Part shown: positions 34,303 through 42,819 of the stretch, in pieces
Numbering within the stretch: the first letter of the stretch is position 1
How the letters are laid out: every line of letters starts with the position of its first letter
Assembly (NCBI RefSeq): GCF_900103415.1
Contig: NZ_FMXB01000019.1
Span: 1-59,951, forward strand
Length of the DNA stretch: 59,951 nucleotides
DNA from: Methanobrevibacter millerae
Lineage (GTDB): Archaea > Methanobacteriota > Methanobacteria > Methanobacteriales > Methanobacteriaceae
Direction: 5' to 3'
Translations under genes and position numbers: made by a program
Notes under the pieces: model-generated
Told to the model about the DNA's origin: nothing
Databases searched by the model: none
What the model saw: the letters and a program-made list of their open reading frames with translations, nothing else

Positions 34303-34767
34303 ATGACCCTGTTTACAAACGGATACGTCACTTTAAAAACGCCTGAAGGCTTTGATGTGATTCCCAACAAGGGAGATTTCGTTGAGTTGTCACTGGTAAA
34401 TCCCAATATACCTATGACAATCAAGTTTTCGTTAGCTCCCACCTTAACGGGTCTTGTTGAGATTAAGGATGCGATGGAGACGACTTTGGGCTCAACTCCT
34501 AATATAAATATAATAATTTCCGATTTTTTAGCAATCAATGATGATATCTACTATATGCTGGTATCATCCATTGAAAGCGCTGATAATGAAATCCGCCGCA
34601 ATGAATTCATGTACGTTGAAGATGATAATCTATATTCTTTTGAATTCGTATATCCCTATGCGGATGCGGAACTGGACGATTTTTACTTGAATATAATAAG
34701 ATCTTTAAAAATAAGCAGGGCTAAATACGTTTTATGTGATGGCGGCTATGAAATAAATGAAAAATAA
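34303..34767 (+). CDS. unknown 154-aa protein, possibly PsbP/Mog1-like fold
   Basis: This soluble beta-rich protein starts FTNGYVTLKTPEGFDVIPNKGDFVELSLVNPN, which recalls PsbP/Mog1-like domains (Y-x-T-x-x-P-x-G-F-x-I). A helical stretch (IKDAMETTL), more strands and a closing helix (DDFYLNIIRSLKI) follow. No cysteine cluster, signal peptide or membrane segment is seen. GGTG overlaps the gltX stop, so it is co-transcribed with gltX, although no functional link is evident. The fold assignment is a weak pattern match. Confidence 0.6.
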   Translation: MTLFTNGYVTLKTPEGFDVIPNKGDFVELSLVNPNIPMTIKFSLAPTLTGLVEIKDAMETTLGSTPNINIIISDFLAINDDIYYMLVSSIESADNEIRRNEFMYVEDDNLYSFEFVYPYADAELDDFYLNIIRSLKISRAKYVLCDGGYEINEK

Positions 34768-34791
34768 AAGATATATTTTTAATATATCTTT
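34767..34791. terminator. bidirectional terminator hairpin
   Basis: The perfect 10-bp stem AAAGATATAT (34767-34776) with ATATATCTTT (34782-34791) and a 5-base loop overlaps the stop codons of both converging genes. It is T-rich on both sides and probably terminates both. Confidence 0.65.
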
Positions 34792-36521
34792 TTAATGTCG
34801 CTTGGCTTGATTGTAATGTCCTGCCTTCTGTATTTTACTTTGATGTCATCACCGTTAATGGAGTACACTTTGCTTGAATAGGTATCTCCTTCGTGGTTAA
34901 AGATAATTTCATCGCCTTTTCTTAAGACTTCCTCATTGTTGTTAATCAATACCTTGAGGCTTGACTTTTCAGGAATTGCCTTTGGAGTAGGAATAGGTTC
35001 GCTTTCAAGGATGTTGTCGATTGAAGCGCTGCTTTTTGCATTTTCAAATACTCTTCTGGTATTTTCCTGTCTTATTTCGTCTTCTTCAGGTTCCACATAA
35101 TCCTCGTGGGTTTCGTTGATTATAGGAGCATAATCGTCATAGTCATCATAGAATTCATTGGCTTCGTCGGTGTATGAGTTGACGTTTCTGATGAAGTCCT
35201 CATTCAATGAATCCAGTTCATCGTCGCTGCTTTCAGGAGCCAGCTTTTGACGAATATCCTTGACGATGCCTGAATTTTTAATGGAATTGGTGAATTTGGC
35301 AAGGTCTTTTCTGTAATCCAGATCGCTTAACTCGCCGTTTTCATCTTCAAATAAGTTGGATGAATCGATTGAAGCTCCGAACTCGTAATCCTCATCCGCA
35401 CCTGAAAGAATACTTACGCTGTCCTCTTCAACTTTGGTTGGAGATTTAAGGGTAGGAGTCTTGATTTCCTCGCTTTCAGGGATTGCATCCTTGATGCTTT
35501 CGGTTTTTTCTTCAGGAACTTCCTCTTTGAAAATTTCAGGCTTTTCTTCTGGAACTGATTCTTCGACACTTTCTGCTTTTTCTTCAGGTACGCTTTCCTC
35601 TTTAACGTCAAGGGTTTCCTGAACGGTTGTATCTTCGCTTTCCTTTTTGATGACAGCGTCGGTTATTGAATTTGTTTCTGAAATTTCAGTGATTTCCTCT
35701 TCAGCTTCATTGCTTGCTGAATCGATGGCTTCATCAATGTCCTTTTGTGAAGCTACGGCTTGTGAAGGAACGTCCTCATTGTCTGAGGCTTTGATTGCTT
35801 CAGCAATTTCATGCATCTTTTCAATGCTGCTTCTGATGTCTTCGATGTCTCTGATTTCATCGTCCTTTTTGGCAGCTTCCTGATTCTTTTTGATGCTTTC
35901 TTTAATGTCTGAATTGTCATCTTCCTCTTTTCTGATGGTTTGGGATTCCTTTTCCCTTTCGTCATCTTTTCTTTTTGATTCCTTAATCAGTTCATCGATT
36001 GTAAACAAGTCTTTAAGCTCATGCTTGCTTTCGCTTGTTTTGGTATAGCTGACATCGGAATTTTTATCTTCATTATTATTTTTATTCATAATATCTCTCT
36101 GGGTTTCGGTTATTGGTTCTTGGAACTTTTGAACGTTATCTTCATAATTAATTAAAACTTGATTTTGGGATGAATAACTAATGTTTCTATTCATATTGTT
36201 ATTTCTGTTCGTCTCAGGAACAATATATGGGTCAAATTGGGTATTTGCACGTGTGCCTTCCTTTCTAAGGGTGATTTCAGGTTCATTCTGTCTTGCGAAA
36301 TAATCGGAAACCGGATTTTTTGGCTTGGTGTTGTTATTAATTTTGCTGCTGTTTTTCTTTTCCTGCTCGGAAATCATTTCCTGCAGGGGATTTTGAGTTG
36401 TAATGTTTGTAAAGTCCTCTTTTTCATCATCCTTATCTCTGTAATATAGTTTGACAGCTATCACAGCGATTATACCAACAATGGCAATAATTGCCCAGAT
36501 TAACAATATAGTTTCGTTCAT
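34779..36521 (-). CDS. membrane-anchored acidic low-complexity protein with C-terminal beta-barrel-like domain
   Basis: This 580-residue protein has three parts. An N-terminal transmembrane helix (ILLIWAIIAIVGIIAVIAVKLYY) is followed by charged residues. About 480 residues of Glu/Lys/Asp/Ser-rich, probably disordered sequence follow, including imperfect ESVPEEKxE repeats at about residues 300-355. A compact C-terminal domain of ~60 residues (VLRKGDEIIFNHEGDTYSSKVYSINGDDIKVKYR) looks like a small SH3-like barrel. GTG 36530 is in frame, but ATG 36521 is preferred. No family is recognised; a tethered adaptor or envelope protein is an inference. Confidence 0.65.
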   Translation of the reverse strand: MNETILLIWAIIAIVGIIAVIAVKLYYRDKDDEKEDFTNITTQNPLQEMISEQEKKNSSKINNNTKPKNPVSDYFARQNEPEITLRKEGTRANTQFDPYIVPETNRNNNMNRNISYSSQNQVLINYEDNVQKFQEPITETQRDIMNKNNNEDKNSDVSYTKTSESKHELKDLFTIDELIKESKRKDDEREKESQTIRKEEDDNSDIKESIKKNQEAAKKDDEIRDIEDIRSSIEKMHEIAEAIKASDNEDVPSQAVASQKDIDEAIDSASNEAEEEITEISETNSITDAVIKKESEDTTVQETLDVKEESVPEEKAESVEESVPEEKPEIFKEEVPEEKTESIKDAIPESEEIKTPTLKSPTKVEEDSVSILSGADEDYEFGASIDSSNLFEDENGELSDLDYRKDLAKFTNSIKNSGIVKDIRQKLAPESSDDELDSLNEDFIRNVNSYTDEANEFYDDYDDYAPIINETHEDYVEPEEDEIRQENTRRVFENAKSSASIDNILESEPIPTPKAIPEKSSLKVLINNNEEVLRKGDEIIFNHEGDTYSSKVYSINGDDIKVKYRRQDITIKPSDIKKIY

Positions 36522-36630
36522 TTCATCCACTTCTTATAAATTAATTAAGTTTATAGTATATATTATTTATTACAAATTCTTTGATATAAAGTTTTATATT
36601 GTTTTTAAAAAAGACTTAATCTGACTTCAT

Positions 36631-36663
36631 TTTTCTGAAATGCTTCAGTGAAAAGATTTTTTT
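36631..36663 (+). terminator. orphan hairpin with T-run upstream of dapL
   Basis: The stem CTGAA/TTCAG, extended by TTTT/GAAAA across a one-base bulge (36631-36654), is followed by T7. It reads as a plus-strand terminator, but no plus-strand gene precedes it. It lies between a TATA-like element at about 36550 and dapL, so an attenuated leader or small RNA is possible. Confidence 0.35.
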
Positions 36664-36758
36664 CAATTTAAAGCATTCTTTTTTAAACAATTCATTTTAT
36701 ATATTTTGAAAATGATATAATATAATAGTAAATATTATTCTATATTAGAGGTTTAATT

Positions 36759-37994
36759 ATGGTTGTTAAAATTAATGAAAACTATCTTAAATTGAAAAGC
36801 AGCTATCTTTTTGTTGAAGTTGCTAGAAGAGAAGCTGAATTCGTTGAAGCAAATCCTGACGCTGATGTAATTAAAATGGGCATAGGCGACGTTACCAAGC
36901 CATTGGTTCCTGCAGTAGTTGAAGCGTTCCAAAATGCAGTTGAGGAAATGGCCGATGCAGACACCTTCAGGGGATACGGTCCGGAACAGGGTTATGACTT
37001 TTTGGCTGAAGCCATCATTAAAAACGATTTTGAGCCATATGGAGTTTCCCTTGACGTCGGTGAGGTATTCATCAGTGACGGCGCAAAATGTGATACCGGA
37101 AACATTCAGGAGATTTTTGGCCTGGACAATAAGATAGCCGTAACCGATCCTGTCTACACTGTTTACGTTGATACAAATGTCATGGCCGGAAGAACCGGCG
37201 AAATGGGTGATGACGGAATGTATGAAGGATTGACCTATCTCAAATGCAATTCCGAAAACGATTTCGTTCCTGAATTGCCTTCAGAACCTGTAGACATTAT
37301 TTACTTATGTTATCCTAACAATCCGACAGGTACCACCCTGACAAAAGATCAGCTTAAGGTATTTGTCGACTATGCAAAGGAAAACAAGGCAATCATATTG
37401 TTCGATGCCGCTTATGAAGTATTTATCAATGAGGAAAACGTTCCTCACACAATCTATGAAATCGAAGGAGCCCGTGAAGTGGCCATTGAATTCAGAAGCT
37501 TTTCCAAAACCGCAGGATTTACCGGAACCCGTTGCGCATACACTGTCGTTCCAAAAGAACTGATTGCATGGGACAGTCAGGGCAATGAAGTTGAAGTAAA
37601 TCCATTATGGAACAGAAGGCAGACCACCAAGTTCAACGGTGTATCCTATCCTGTACAGAGGGCAGCCGAAGCAACCTACTCAGAAGAGGGTAAAGCTCAA
37701 ATCAAGGAAGTCGTTGACTATTATATGGAAAACGCAAAGGTCATTAGGGAAAGCCTGACAGATTTGGGTCTTGAAGTCCGTGGAGGAATCAGCTCCCCTT
37801 ACATCTGGGTAAAAACGCCTAACGGAATGGATTCCTGGGATTTCTTTGACATTCTTTTAAAAGAAGCCAACGTTGTCGGAACTCCTGGTTCAGGATTCGG
37901 ACCAAGCGGACAGGGCTATTTAAGACTTACAGCATTTAACACTTTGGAAAATACCAAAGAAGCAATGGACAGAATTTCAAAATTAGAATTTTAG
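36759..37994 (+). CDS. dapL: LL-diaminopimelate aminotransferase
   Basis: This PLP enzyme converts tetrahydrodipicolinate to LL-diaminopimelate in one step for lysine biosynthesis. The 411-residue class I/II aminotransferase has [16 protein letters not shown] (DapL hallmark), [66 protein letters not shown], and the PLP-binding Lys250 in [15 protein letters not shown]. The tail [22 protein letters not shown] closes the family pattern. AGAGGT precedes the ATG. It is followed 10 bases later by three unassigned genes on the same transcript. Confidence 0.96.
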   Translation: MVVKINENYLKLKSSYLFVEVARREAEFVEANPDADVIKMGIGDVTKPLVPAVVEAFQNAVEEMADADTFRGYGPEQGYDFLAEAIIKNDFEPYGVSLDVGEVFISDGAKCDTGNIQEIFGLDNKIAVTDPVYTVYVDTNVMAGRTGEMGDDGMYEGLTYLKCNSENDFVPELPSEPVDIIYLCYPNNPTGTTLTKDQLKVFVDYAKENKAIILFDAAYEVFINEENVPHTIYEIEGAREVAIEFRSFSKTAGFTGTRCAYTVVPKELIAWDSQGNEVEVNPLWNRRQTTKFNGVSYPVQRAAEATYSEEGKAQIKEVVDYYMENAKVIRESLTDLGLEVRGGISSPYIWVKTPNGMDSWDFFDILLKEANVVGTPGSGFGPSGQGYLRLTAFNTLENTKEAMDRISKLEF

Positions 37995-38004
37995 GTGATT
38001 TGAT

Positions 38005-38694
38005 TTGAAAACTATTGAAGAACCTGTTGTTATCCGTGAAGGAGACTCATTTAAAATGGTCTTATCCAAATACGGTGCGCTTGCTTTGGACAAGCAGGAA
38101 AACCTCTCAGAACTCATTGGAGATACCGAAGGCACTTTGGATTTGGACAACGGTACTGTGGTCTTTGGGGACGTCTCCCTTCCGATTCAGGTCCTCGGAT
38201 TCTATCGCGAAGACCTCCACCAGTGGTCCTGGGCATGGGACAGCGAGGAAATCTTCGGAGCAGATTTGATTAAGGCCGCAGCCGAAATGAGGCAGGCAGG
38301 AATCGATGCAGGAATTCCGGAATATTCTTCTCCTATAATACAGGCGGATTTCAACGCATGCCACACATTGGCGATGACTACCGTTGCGATTCTGGACATG
38401 GATGCATATTATGCTGTCAGCGAAGAGGGACTTGACATATTTGTAGCCATTGAAGCCGGAAATCTCGAGGAAAACAACAGCGTTGAGAAGTTCAAGGACA
38501 CTTTCTACACCTTCCAGAAGAATTTCGGCGTCTACGGAAGAATTGCATTGGATTCCTACGCAAAGCTCAAGGGATATAGTGTAAATAAGCATGATGATTT
38601 TGATGTTGTCTATATAGGTGAAAGCCGTATCATCATAGGATATACCGAAAGGGGCAATGTAAAGTCAATTCAGATGCTTTTAGAAGAGGATTGA
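38005..38694 (+). CDS. unknown protein, resembles DUF6882, TTG start
   Basis: This 229-residue soluble protein has the pattern LGFYREDLHQWSWAWDSEE (about residues 67-85), a Trp-rich strand that I associate with DUF6882-type proteins, which are of unknown function. A helical segment with a central DFNACHTLAMTTVAILDMDAYY and a C-terminal region with FKDTFYTFQKNF follow. The TTG start at 38005 is supported by GGTGAT five bases upstream, overlapping the dapL stop. It heads a trio of co-directional unknown genes whose spacing (5-base gap, then 11-base overlap) implies translational coupling. The family call is from memory of the motif and is tentative. Confidence 0.55.
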   Translation: MKTIEEPVVIREGDSFKMVLSKYGALALDKQENLSELIGDTEGTLDLDNGTVVFGDVSLPIQVLGFYREDLHQWSWAWDSEEIFGADLIKAAAEMRQAGIDAGIPEYSSPIIQADFNACHTLAMTTVAILDMDAYYAVSEEGLDIFVAIEAGNLEENNSVEKFKDTFYTFQKNFGVYGRIALDSYAKLKGYSVNKHDDFDVVYIGESRIIIGYTERGNVKSIQMLLEED

Positions 38695-38699
38695 TTATC

Positions 38700-39296
38700 A
38701 TGAATCAGGATTTGGTTAATGAAGTAAATGATTTGATTGATTTATTGGCTAAATCCGGATTTTTCTCATCCGATGAGATTCTGGAAATCCTTGAAGACCA
38801 GTTTATCGAAGAGGAAATTGACTTTTCCGGGTACGATATATCTTCAAACGATTTCAACAACCATAACTTTTCTCTTTTAGAGGAATGCTTTAAAGGTTTG
38901 GCTTTAAAATCAATCATCGGTGTTCATAACTGCGGTTATGATTTCGAAGAAGGCGTTGAGGACATATTCGAATTATATGTTCATTTATTTAATAATAAAT
39001 ATGCTGTGGAGGGCTTTTGCTTTTACACCTTTGAGGATGTGGAGGATGCCATTGAAAGCGAGGTCTTGAGAATAACCTTCGGGGACTTTCAAAGGGATGA
39101 AAGCAAGTCTTTAAAAATCGGTAAAACGGTTTATGGGTCTTTGTCCGGTGCAGGTTTCGATTTGAACTGGAATGAAAGTGTAAACGATCCGATAAAAATC
39201 GTAAATTTCCAATGGGATAAGAAGTATGATGAGAATAAAGAATATGAAATTGAAGGAGCTTATGATTTGTTTGTAGGTGTTATAGATGAAAAGTGA
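38700..39296 (+). CDS. unknown protein, resembles DUF6891
   Basis: This 198-residue acidic protein has a helical N-terminal region (VNDLIDLLAKSGFFSSDEILEIL), then GVHNCGYDFEEGVEDI, and VEGFCFYTFEDVEDAIESEVLRITFG. The GFCFY-x-x-x-D-x-E-x-A ... L-x-(I/A)-x-F-G pattern is what I associate with DUF6891-like proteins. A beta-rich C-terminal part follows. A TTG at 38691 overlaps the upstream gene; ATG 38700 is the likely start. The 11-base overlap with the next gene suggests translational coupling. No function known. Confidence 0.55.
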   Translation: MNQDLVNEVNDLIDLLAKSGFFSSDEILEILEDQFIEEEIDFSGYDISSNDFNNHNFSLLEECFKGLALKSIIGVHNCGYDFEEGVEDIFELYVHLFNNKYAVEGFCFYTFEDVEDAIESEVLRITFGDFQRDESKSLKIGKTVYGSLSGAGFDLNWNESVNDPIKIVNFQWDKKYDENKEYEIEGAYDLFVGVIDEK

Positions 39297-39870
39297 TTCA
39301 TTAAGATTAATAGAAGACGTTTGCAGCAATTATACCAAGCTGTCATTCATTGAGATTTCTGAAGATTCTATCTATCTGGATTTCATTGATGTGGAGCTGG
39401 GTGTTCCGAAAAGCGACAGGGATTTGTCCTTAACCATGAGATTCGGCAAAAACCCCTTCATTACGGTCTTTTATGATAACATCTGGGATATTGAATTTCT
39501 GTCTCATTTTGACTATAAAAATCATTATCTTAGAGAAGACATGCTTTTGGAGCTTCGCAAAATCAAATTTATTGATTTTGAATATTTGAATACCTTCTTT
39601 CACAATTATTCCCGTCAAAAGGATTATTCCATGGATAAGGAATATGATGTTCACAATATCCGCTCAGATTTCTTCTGTCTGCTTGAATTCAACGACATAG
39701 CTATTGTAGTGGGTGGAAATCAGATTGATTTCTTTACTCCTTATGAAAGGCTTAATGACAAGCTTTTAAGGGATTTGTCCAACGATTGGATGATGTACTA
39801 TCTGAAGTATCATCAGAAAAGGAATATCATAAAGGACCCTATGTGTGAAAACCATCCTTTCAACAGATAG
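39286..39870 (+). CDS. unknown 194-aa protein
   Basis: This protein is rich in Asp, Phe, Tyr and Asn, with no signal peptide or cysteine cluster and three scattered cysteines. It has predicted beta stretches (YLDFIDVELGV; LSLTMRFGKNPFITVFY), a helical part (EDMLLELRKIKF), and a C-terminal basic helix (YYLKYHQKRNII). No family is recognised. It overlaps the upstream gene by 11 bases and ends the dapL-trio transcript. A T8 run follows about 20 bases after the stop. Confidence 0.6.
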   Translation: MKSDSLRLIEDVCSNYTKLSFIEISEDSIYLDFIDVELGVPKSDRDLSLTMRFGKNPFITVFYDNIWDIEFLSHFDYKNHYLREDMLLELRKIKFIDFEYLNTFFHNYSRQKDYSMDKEYDVHNIRSDFFCLLEFNDIAIVVGGNQIDFFTPYERLNDKLLRDLSNDWMMYYLKYHQKRNIIKDPMCENHPFNR

Positions 39871-39982
39871 CCGTCTTTTTTTTGGTAATCTTAGAAAAAC
39901 TTTTTTAATTATTAAAAACAAAATATTATTGTTATGGAATTTTATTTTCATTTTCACATATTAATTATTTAGGAGTTATTAA

Positions 39983-41005
39983 ATGACTTGTAGTATTTTA
40001 GTCGGTGGAGCATGGGGAGATGAAGGTAAGGGAAAATGTATCACTTACCTCTGTGACAATGACAAACCATCCATTATAGCTCGTGCAGGCGTAGGTCCTA
40101 ATGCAGGACATTCTGTAGAGTTCAATGGTGAAAAATACGGTTTAAGATTAACCCCATCCGGATTTGTACATACGGGTGCTAAACTCATGATCGGGGCTGG
40201 AGTTTTAGTTAATCCTGATGTACTTTATAAAGAATTTGATGATTTAGCAAAATATAACGTAAAGGAAAGGATGACGATAGATCCTAGATGTGCAATAATT
40301 ACCGAAGAGCATATGAAAAGAGATCAGGCTTCCGAATATCTGTCTAAAAAAATCGGAAGTACCGGTTCAGGCTGCGGACCTGCAAACTCAGACAGGGTTT
40401 TAAGAACCATCGGGCTTGCAAAAGATGTCCCTGAACTTGAAGAATACATTGGTGACGTTTCAGTATCAATAAATGAAGCCATTGACGAAGGCGAAGATGT
40501 CTTCATTGAAGGATCCCAGGGATTCGCGCTATCCCTTTATTACGGCTCATATCCATATGTAACCAGTAAGGATACGACCGCATCAACATTCGCCGCTGAT
40601 GTGGGTGTCGGACCGACCAAAGTGGATGAGGTAATCAACGTATTCAAATCCTACATTTCCCGTGTCGGGGAAGGACCTTTCCCTACTGAAATGACACAGG
40701 AAGAAGCTGAAAGCAAAGGCCTGGAAGAATATGGTGTTGTAACCGGACGTAGAAGAAGAATCGGTTACTTTGACATGGATTTGGCTAAGGAATCCTGCAG
40801 AATCAACGGGGCTACACAAATAGCATTGACCTGCGTTGATAAATTATATCCTGACTGTGCAAGAACACAGGACATCAATGATTTATCTGCTGAAACCAAG
40901 GCGTTCATTGAAGATATTCAGTCACAAACTGGCGTTCCTGTCACTATCATTTCAACCGGTCCTGATTTAAAGGATACTATTGATTTAAGAAAAGAATTAT
41001 TATAA
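39983..41005 (+). CDS. purA: adenylosuccinate synthetase (short archaeal form)
   Basis: This enzyme condenses IMP and aspartate with GTP to give adenylosuccinate in AMP synthesis. The 340-residue length fits the shorter form known from thermophilic and methanogenic archaea. Motifs seen are the P-loop [12 protein letters not shown] (residues 7-18), [12 protein letters not shown] with the catalytic His, [42 protein letters not shown], and the GTP/IMP-contact [17 protein letters not shown] ribosome binding site and an own promoter precede it; it is monocistronic. Confidence 0.96.
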   Translation: MTCSILVGGAWGDEGKGKCITYLCDNDKPSIIARAGVGPNAGHSVEFNGEKYGLRLTPSGFVHTGAKLMIGAGVLVNPDVLYKEFDDLAKYNVKERMTIDPRCAIITEEHMKRDQASEYLSKKIGSTGSGCGPANSDRVLRTIGLAKDVPELEEYIGDVSVSINEAIDEGEDVFIEGSQGFALSLYYGSYPYVTSKDTTASTFAADVGVGPTKVDEVINVFKSYISRVGEGPFPTEMTQEEAESKGLEEYGVVTGRRRRIGYFDMDLAKESCRINGATQIALTCVDKLYPDCARTQDINDLSAETKAFIEDIQSQTGVPVTIISTGPDLKDTIDLRKELL

Positions 41006-41010
41006 TATTG

Positions 41011-41048
41011 GCTCATAACTACATTATGGGCTTTATTTTACTATTTTT
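41011..41048 (+). terminator. purA terminator
   Basis: The stem GCTCATAA (41011-41018) pairs with TTATGGGC (41024-41031), with one T-G wobble, over a 5-base loop. TTTATTTTACTATTTTTTT follows. Confidence 0.75.
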
Positions 41049-41060
41049 TTAACATTTTTT

Positions 41061-41180
41061 GTGAATTTTAGTTTGGTTCGTTTTTGGCGAACTGGAGTTT
41101 TTGTTTGTGAGTTTTAGTTTGGTTCGTTTTTGGCGAACTGGAGTTTTTGTTTGTGAGTTTTGGACAGGTTCGTTAAAAGT
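41061..41180. repeat. 46-bp tandem repeat, 2 copies plus a degenerate third
   Basis: Copies begin at 41061 and 41107 with period 46, starting GTGA(A/G)TTTTAGTTTGGTTCG. A partial, diverged third starts at 41153. The first two copies differ at one position only. Each carries the hairpin GTTCG/CGAAC with a T-rich loop, then GGAGTTTTTG. It lies between the purA terminator and the promoter of the next gene. Confidence 0.85.
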
Positions 41181-41255
41181 ATATTTGTCCATTATAAAAA
41201 AACTTATATTATATTAATGTTAAATATATTATTATATATAAAAATGGTGTTTTAA

Positions 41256-42440
41256 ATGAATTCTCTTCCAGTAGTCATACCTAAAGATATAAATAAATAT
41301 TTTTTTAATAGAAAAAAAGAAATTAGCCAGATAAATGCAAATTTGTCCTTGTTGGATATGGATGTTGCGAATCAATTTTTAATAACTGGTTATAGGGGCG
41401 TTGGTAAAACTTTTTTACTTAAAAAAATTTTAAATGATCAGCCTGATAAATATTTAACTGCTTACATTGATTTATCAAAGATTTATGGTGCTCAAAAAGG
41501 AGAATTAACAGAAGAAAAAGTTATTAAAGAAATTTTAGATAAAATCAATGAGACCATTAATAAAGATGAAAAATTATATGATAATATTAAAAGTCACATT
41601 ACTAATTTCATTAATCAATTAAAACTGAAAAATTATGATTTAAGCAATATTAAGTTGACTCATATAGAATTACCTGAAATTAAGGATAATTATTTAAAAT
41701 TAAGTAAATTCACAATGGAACTTCCTCAATTAATTGTTGATTCTTCACCAGATATCAAAGGATTTATAATTGTAATTGATGAATTTCAATTATTAAAATC
41801 ATTGAAAAAACCTGATGCATTTTTCTGGTTAATAAGAAGTTACTCTCAAGAACAATTCAATGTAAGCTATATATTTACGGGTTCAGTATCGCAAACAGGT
41901 GAAATAATCAATATGATTAATGGTCAAAATGGTGCTTTTGGAGGTAGAATGTTACAATTCAATATAGATCCATTTACAAAAGATCAAACTAAACGATACT
42001 TGAATGAAAGATTATCTAGTTTAAAATTCACTGATGGTGGATTTGAAAGGTTTTATTCCTGTACTAGAGGTATTCCAGCATATATTAATAGTTTAGCTTC
42101 AATTTTACCTTCTAATATAGAATGTGATGAAGAAATAATTAAGGAAACACTTCTTTTAAATGTTGACCAAATTGTAATTATGTGGTTGTATGTTTGGGGA
42201 AGTTTAACTTCTATTGAAAAAGAAATGATAATTTTCATGGTTGAAAATGAACATGTCAATTGGTCTTTACTTGCCCGTGAATTGAACTATTCAAAATCAA
42301 CAATAACAAAATATGTTGATTCACTTTTAAATAAAGGAATAATAGAACATACATTCAACAAAGAATATGTTCTATCGGATAAGATGCTTAAAACCTGGTT
42401 AGAAATTAAATATGAAAATGATGGCATTTATCCTGCATAA
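41256..42440 (+). CDS. AAA-type archaeal ATPase with winged-helix C-terminus
   Basis: This 394-residue STAND/archaeal-ATPase-like protein has Walker A GYRGVGKT (about residues 45-52) after a FFNRKKEISQINANL opening. Walker B is in GFIIVIDEFQLL, a sensor-like FTGSVSQTGEI follows, and the C-terminal winged helix contains NWSLLARELNYSKSTITKYVDSLLNKGII. Members of this PF01637-like group are often encoded near mobile DNA and are of unknown role. The gene is more AT-rich than purA or gltX (codons mainly ending A/T), hinting at recent arrival. Promoter AT-rich; GGTG lies before the ATG. It is monocistronic. Confidence 0.82.
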   Translation: MNSLPVVIPKDINKYFFNRKKEISQINANLSLLDMDVANQFLITGYRGVGKTFLLKKILNDQPDKYLTAYIDLSKIYGAQKGELTEEKVIKEILDKINETINKDEKLYDNIKSHITNFINQLKLKNYDLSNIKLTHIELPEIKDNYLKLSKFTMELPQLIVDSSPDIKGFIIVIDEFQLLKSLKKPDAFFWLIRSYSQEQFNVSYIFTGSVSQTGEIINMINGQNGAFGGRMLQFNIDPFTKDQTKRYLNERLSSLKFTDGGFERFYSCTRGIPAYINSLASILPSNIECDEEIIKETLLLNVDQIVIMWLYVWGSLTSIEKEMIIFMVENEHVNWSLLARELNYSKSTITKYVDSLLNKGIIEHTFNKEYVLSDKMLKTWLEIKYENDGIYPA

Positions 42441-42819
42441 TTTTTATATTATGGGGTTTCATTCCTATTTTTTTTGAAATTCCTTTATTTAATTTTTAAT
42501 TAAAAGTAAACTCTTGGGAATAGTAATTTTCACTTCTTTTTTTTGATGGTAATTTCTTTTTTGATGATATTTTTTTTGGATTAACTGTTCACTCTTTCAT
42601 GCTGATTTTCCTATAGCTTTAAAAAGCATTGTTTTTCGAATTTTTATAATATGATTTGTATTCAATTTTTCATGTTATTTTTAAAATTAATTCATTTTTT
42701 ACTGTTAATTTTTTGATATTAAATTATATATATAATAAAATTGCAATATATATAATACCTTAAACTTTCGATGAAAATGTAAAAAATATATTTCAAAAAA
42801 AGTATGGAAAGGCGTAATT
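42441..42819 (+). promoter_or_regulatory. AT-rich promoter region of the giant adhesin-like gene
   Basis: No gene is seen. T-runs after 42455 probably end the ATPase transcript. TATA-like stretches at 42725-42740 (ATTATATATATAATA) and 42750-42762 point to a start near 42760-42785 and a 35-60-base leader. GGAAAGGCG lies before ATG 42820. Confidence 0.45.

Noticed and set aside
41061-41180. 46-bp repeats as a CRISPR remnant
   Set aside because: The units are tandem without spacers.
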